From positions 1 through 7,689 of the forward strand of contig JAMPAO010000114.1 in the NCBI GenBank assembly GCA_023667165.1: DNA of 7,689 bases, read 5' to 3'. A program made the translations under genes and the position numbers. The DNA is from Ruminococcus sp. GTDB taxonomy: Bacteria > Bacillota > Clostridia > Oscillospirales > Ruminococcaceae. Positions 6,253 through 7,689 of the stretch are shown piece after piece; position 1 is the first letter of the stretch; each line of letters opens with the position of its first letter. The notes under the pieces were generated by a model. That model searched no databases and had not been told where the DNA came from. It saw only the letters and a list, made by a program, of their open reading frames with translations.

Positions 6253-7689
6253 TCAGTCGCTCTGAGCTATGTCTGTAAGCTGAGTGATAAAGCTGTTATA
6301 CCATTCCTCAAACGCCTTATCGCCGGTGTATTCGTCCATGACCGCCGCACGGTCCTCCCCCGCGTTAATTCTGTCAAACGCTTCCTCATGAGCCTGAGAA
6401 GCGGTGTCCTGAATGTAGTCGCCCAGAAAATCTCTTGTTTCGGTGGAATTGGAGAAAGGCTTTGCGGCATACAGATTATAGGAATTTATCTGCCCGATGG
6501 CGGTTTCCAGCGAACGGGTAAGCGTATCGTTCATATCATTGCTTACCGAGGAAATTTTTGAAAAATCATTTGCAGCCTTTTTAACAGGAAGATATCCCGA
6601 ATTTACGGAAAATTCGATATTTCTCTCCTCCTCGGTGAACCATTTCAAAAATAATGCGCTGGCATATTCTTTTCTTTCATCGGATTTTATTACCGACATA
6701 CCCGCGCCCTGCTGAACGATATACGGATCGGTATTTTCAAAATTGGGCACGGGAAGAACCGCGTTTTCTATAGGATAAGTATAATCGTCGCCTACAGTGA
6801 CCTCGGTGGGATAATACGCCGCGCCCGTGGTAGAGCAGATCATGGCTATTATCTTTCCTGTTTTGGCGTCGTCGCTTCTGTAACGGCTTTGAGCGGTATA
6901 ATATCCTTTTACGTAGGGAACGTAGTAATTGTCCCAAAGCCGCCTTATAACAGCTTCGTCGGCGTCCACTGTGACGGTTCCGTCCGACTCGGACGCAAAC
7001 TCGCAGCCCAACTGCTTAGCGCCTATATACATATAGTTTGCAACGCTGTCGCGTCCGAAAAACGCTTTGCCGTCATTGGCGGTGTCGGGAGTAAGACTGT
7101 CGGTGTAATTATAATATTTTTCCGACACCTCCGTAACGCCCTCCCATGTTGAAAGATCGTCGTATGTTACGTTTTCCGAATCGGCAAACTTCTGCCAGTC
7201 GGTAAGATTTATCATCATTATTTCCGTGCTTTTGGCGGTGGGGAATATCTTCAGGCTGCCGTCCTCTCCGAACTCTCCCTCGTCTATGTACTCATCAATA
7301 TATTCGGAAAGCTCGCCGTCGGTAAAATAATTCTTTATATCGGCAAGATACCCTTGCTTGTCAATAACATATGCCGTTTCGGAGTATGTTGCAAAGATAT
7401 CCGGCGGATTTTCCGATCCCGGCTCCTTGTTGACCGCGGCGATAACACTGTCGGAAAGCTCCGAAATGGAATTCTTTGTAAACGCCTCTGCAATGATCCC
7501 CTTTTCATGTCCGACGGTATTGTTAAATTCACTGACGGCATTGTCGAAATATGTCTGCTGAACTCCGTTGTAATAATGCCATATGGTAACAGTCACAGGA
7601 TCGTTCGGATCAAGAAGAGCCTCGGAATCGTTATCATTCTCAGCGCAGCCTGCCGCAAGGGAAGCAGCGAGAACAGCGGCGACAGAAAC
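6253..7689 (-). CDS. Extracellular solute-binding lipoprotein (ABC type, family 1), 5' end outside the window
   Basis: The visible 478 codons run open to the right edge, so the start codon is not in the window. A GTG at 7596 in this frame is internal: the 31 codons upstream of it encode the end of a signal peptide, with lipobox LAAGC and the lipid-anchor Cys at 7647-7645, followed by an acidic, flexible linker (AENDNDSEAL). The mature protein starts its fold with VTIWHYYNG, then PDIFATYS (visible residues 96-103), QQGAGM (326-331) and SGYLPVKK (364-371), all characteristic of sugar-type family 1 (MalE-like) binding proteins. It should be anchored on the outer face of the membrane and bind a small solute, probably a sugar or oligosaccharide; the ligand cannot be named. 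No ABC permease or ATPase is seen here. The next gene is a cyclic di-GMP sensor, suggesting a sensory role, though transporter genes may lie beyond the edge. Confidence 0.9.
   Translation of the reverse strand, partial: VSVAAVLAASLAAGCAENDNDSEALLDPNDPVTVTIWHYYNGVQQTYFDNAVSEFNNTVGHEKGIIAEAFTKNSISELSDSVIAAVNKEPGSENPPDIFATYSETAYVIDKQGYLADIKNYFTDGELSEYIDEYIDEGEFGEDGSLKIFPTAKSTEIMMINLTDWQKFADSENVTYDDLSTWEGVTEVSEKYYNYTDSLTPDTANDGKAFFGRDSVANYMYIGAKQLGCEFASESDGTVTVDADEAVIRRLWDNYYVPYVKGYYTAQSRYRSDDAKTGKIIAMICSTTGAAYYPTEVTVGDDYTYPIENAVLPVPNFENTDPYIVQQGAGMSVIKSDERKEYASALFLKWFTEEERNIEFSVNSGYLPVKKAANDFSKISSVSNDMNDTLTRSLETAIGQINSYNLYAAKPFSNSTETRDFLGDYIQDTASQAHEEAFDRINAGEDRAAVMDEYTGDKAFEEWYNSFITQLTDIAQSD

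Noticed and set aside
7594..7596. GTG at 7596 as start of the solute-binding protein
   Set aside because: The frame stays open upstream to the window edge and encodes a lipobox with its Cys 17 codons before this GTG, so the GTG is an internal Val codon.

Overview
The window is a compact run of genes that all read on the minus strand. It most likely comes from a Gram-positive anaerobe of the class Clostridia (Ruminococcus/Lachnospiraceae-like). That rests on a DUF4317 protein (a family I know from Firmicutes), a lipobox solute-binding lipoprotein, AT-rich intergenic regions with strong sigma-A-type promoters, and AAAGGAG/GGAGG ribosome binding sites. Genus-level placement is inference. No RNA gene, transposon, CRISPR array or phage gene was seen.

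In transcription order (right to left): (1) 7689-6253, an extracellular solute-binding lipoprotein of the ABC sugar-binding type, cut by the right edge just inside its signal peptide. (2) A 92-bp gap holding a long imperfect inverted repeat and no convincing promoter. (3) 6160-3110, a 1016-aa membrane protein with an extracytoplasmic Cache-like sensor, HAMP, PAS-like, GGDEF (SGDEF variant) and EAL domains. All EAL catalytic residues are present, so it should turn over cyclic di-GMP. (4) 3109-2695, a 415-bp gap with an AT-rich tail, a clear promoter (TTGCAA-17-TGATATAAT) and a leader of about 270 nt. A segment of that leader can pair with the whole Shine-Dalgarno sequence of the next gene. (5) 2694-1411, a 427-aa soluble PAS-PAS-GGDEF protein whose GGDEF domain is degenerate (YVDEF, with metal- and guanine-binding residues lost) and whose second PAS region is cysteine-rich. 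(6) 1410-1283, a strong promoter (TTGAAA-17-TGATATAAT) followed by a terminator-like hairpin in the leader. (7) 1282-128, a DUF4317 protein of unknown function. (8) 127-1, a short gap and possibly the first 20 codons of another gene, cut by the left edge.

Functionally, genes 1-3 look like a signalling module. A lipid-anchored ligand-binding protein sits directly upstream of a membrane cyclic di-GMP cyclase/phosphodiesterase with its own external sensor domain. I infer, but cannot show, that the lipoprotein presents a ligand to the sensor. The next gene, a catalytically dead GGDEF protein with its own promoter and a possibly translation-controlled leader, may be a regulatory partner or only a neighbour. 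The DUF4317 gene has its own promoter and is probably unrelated.
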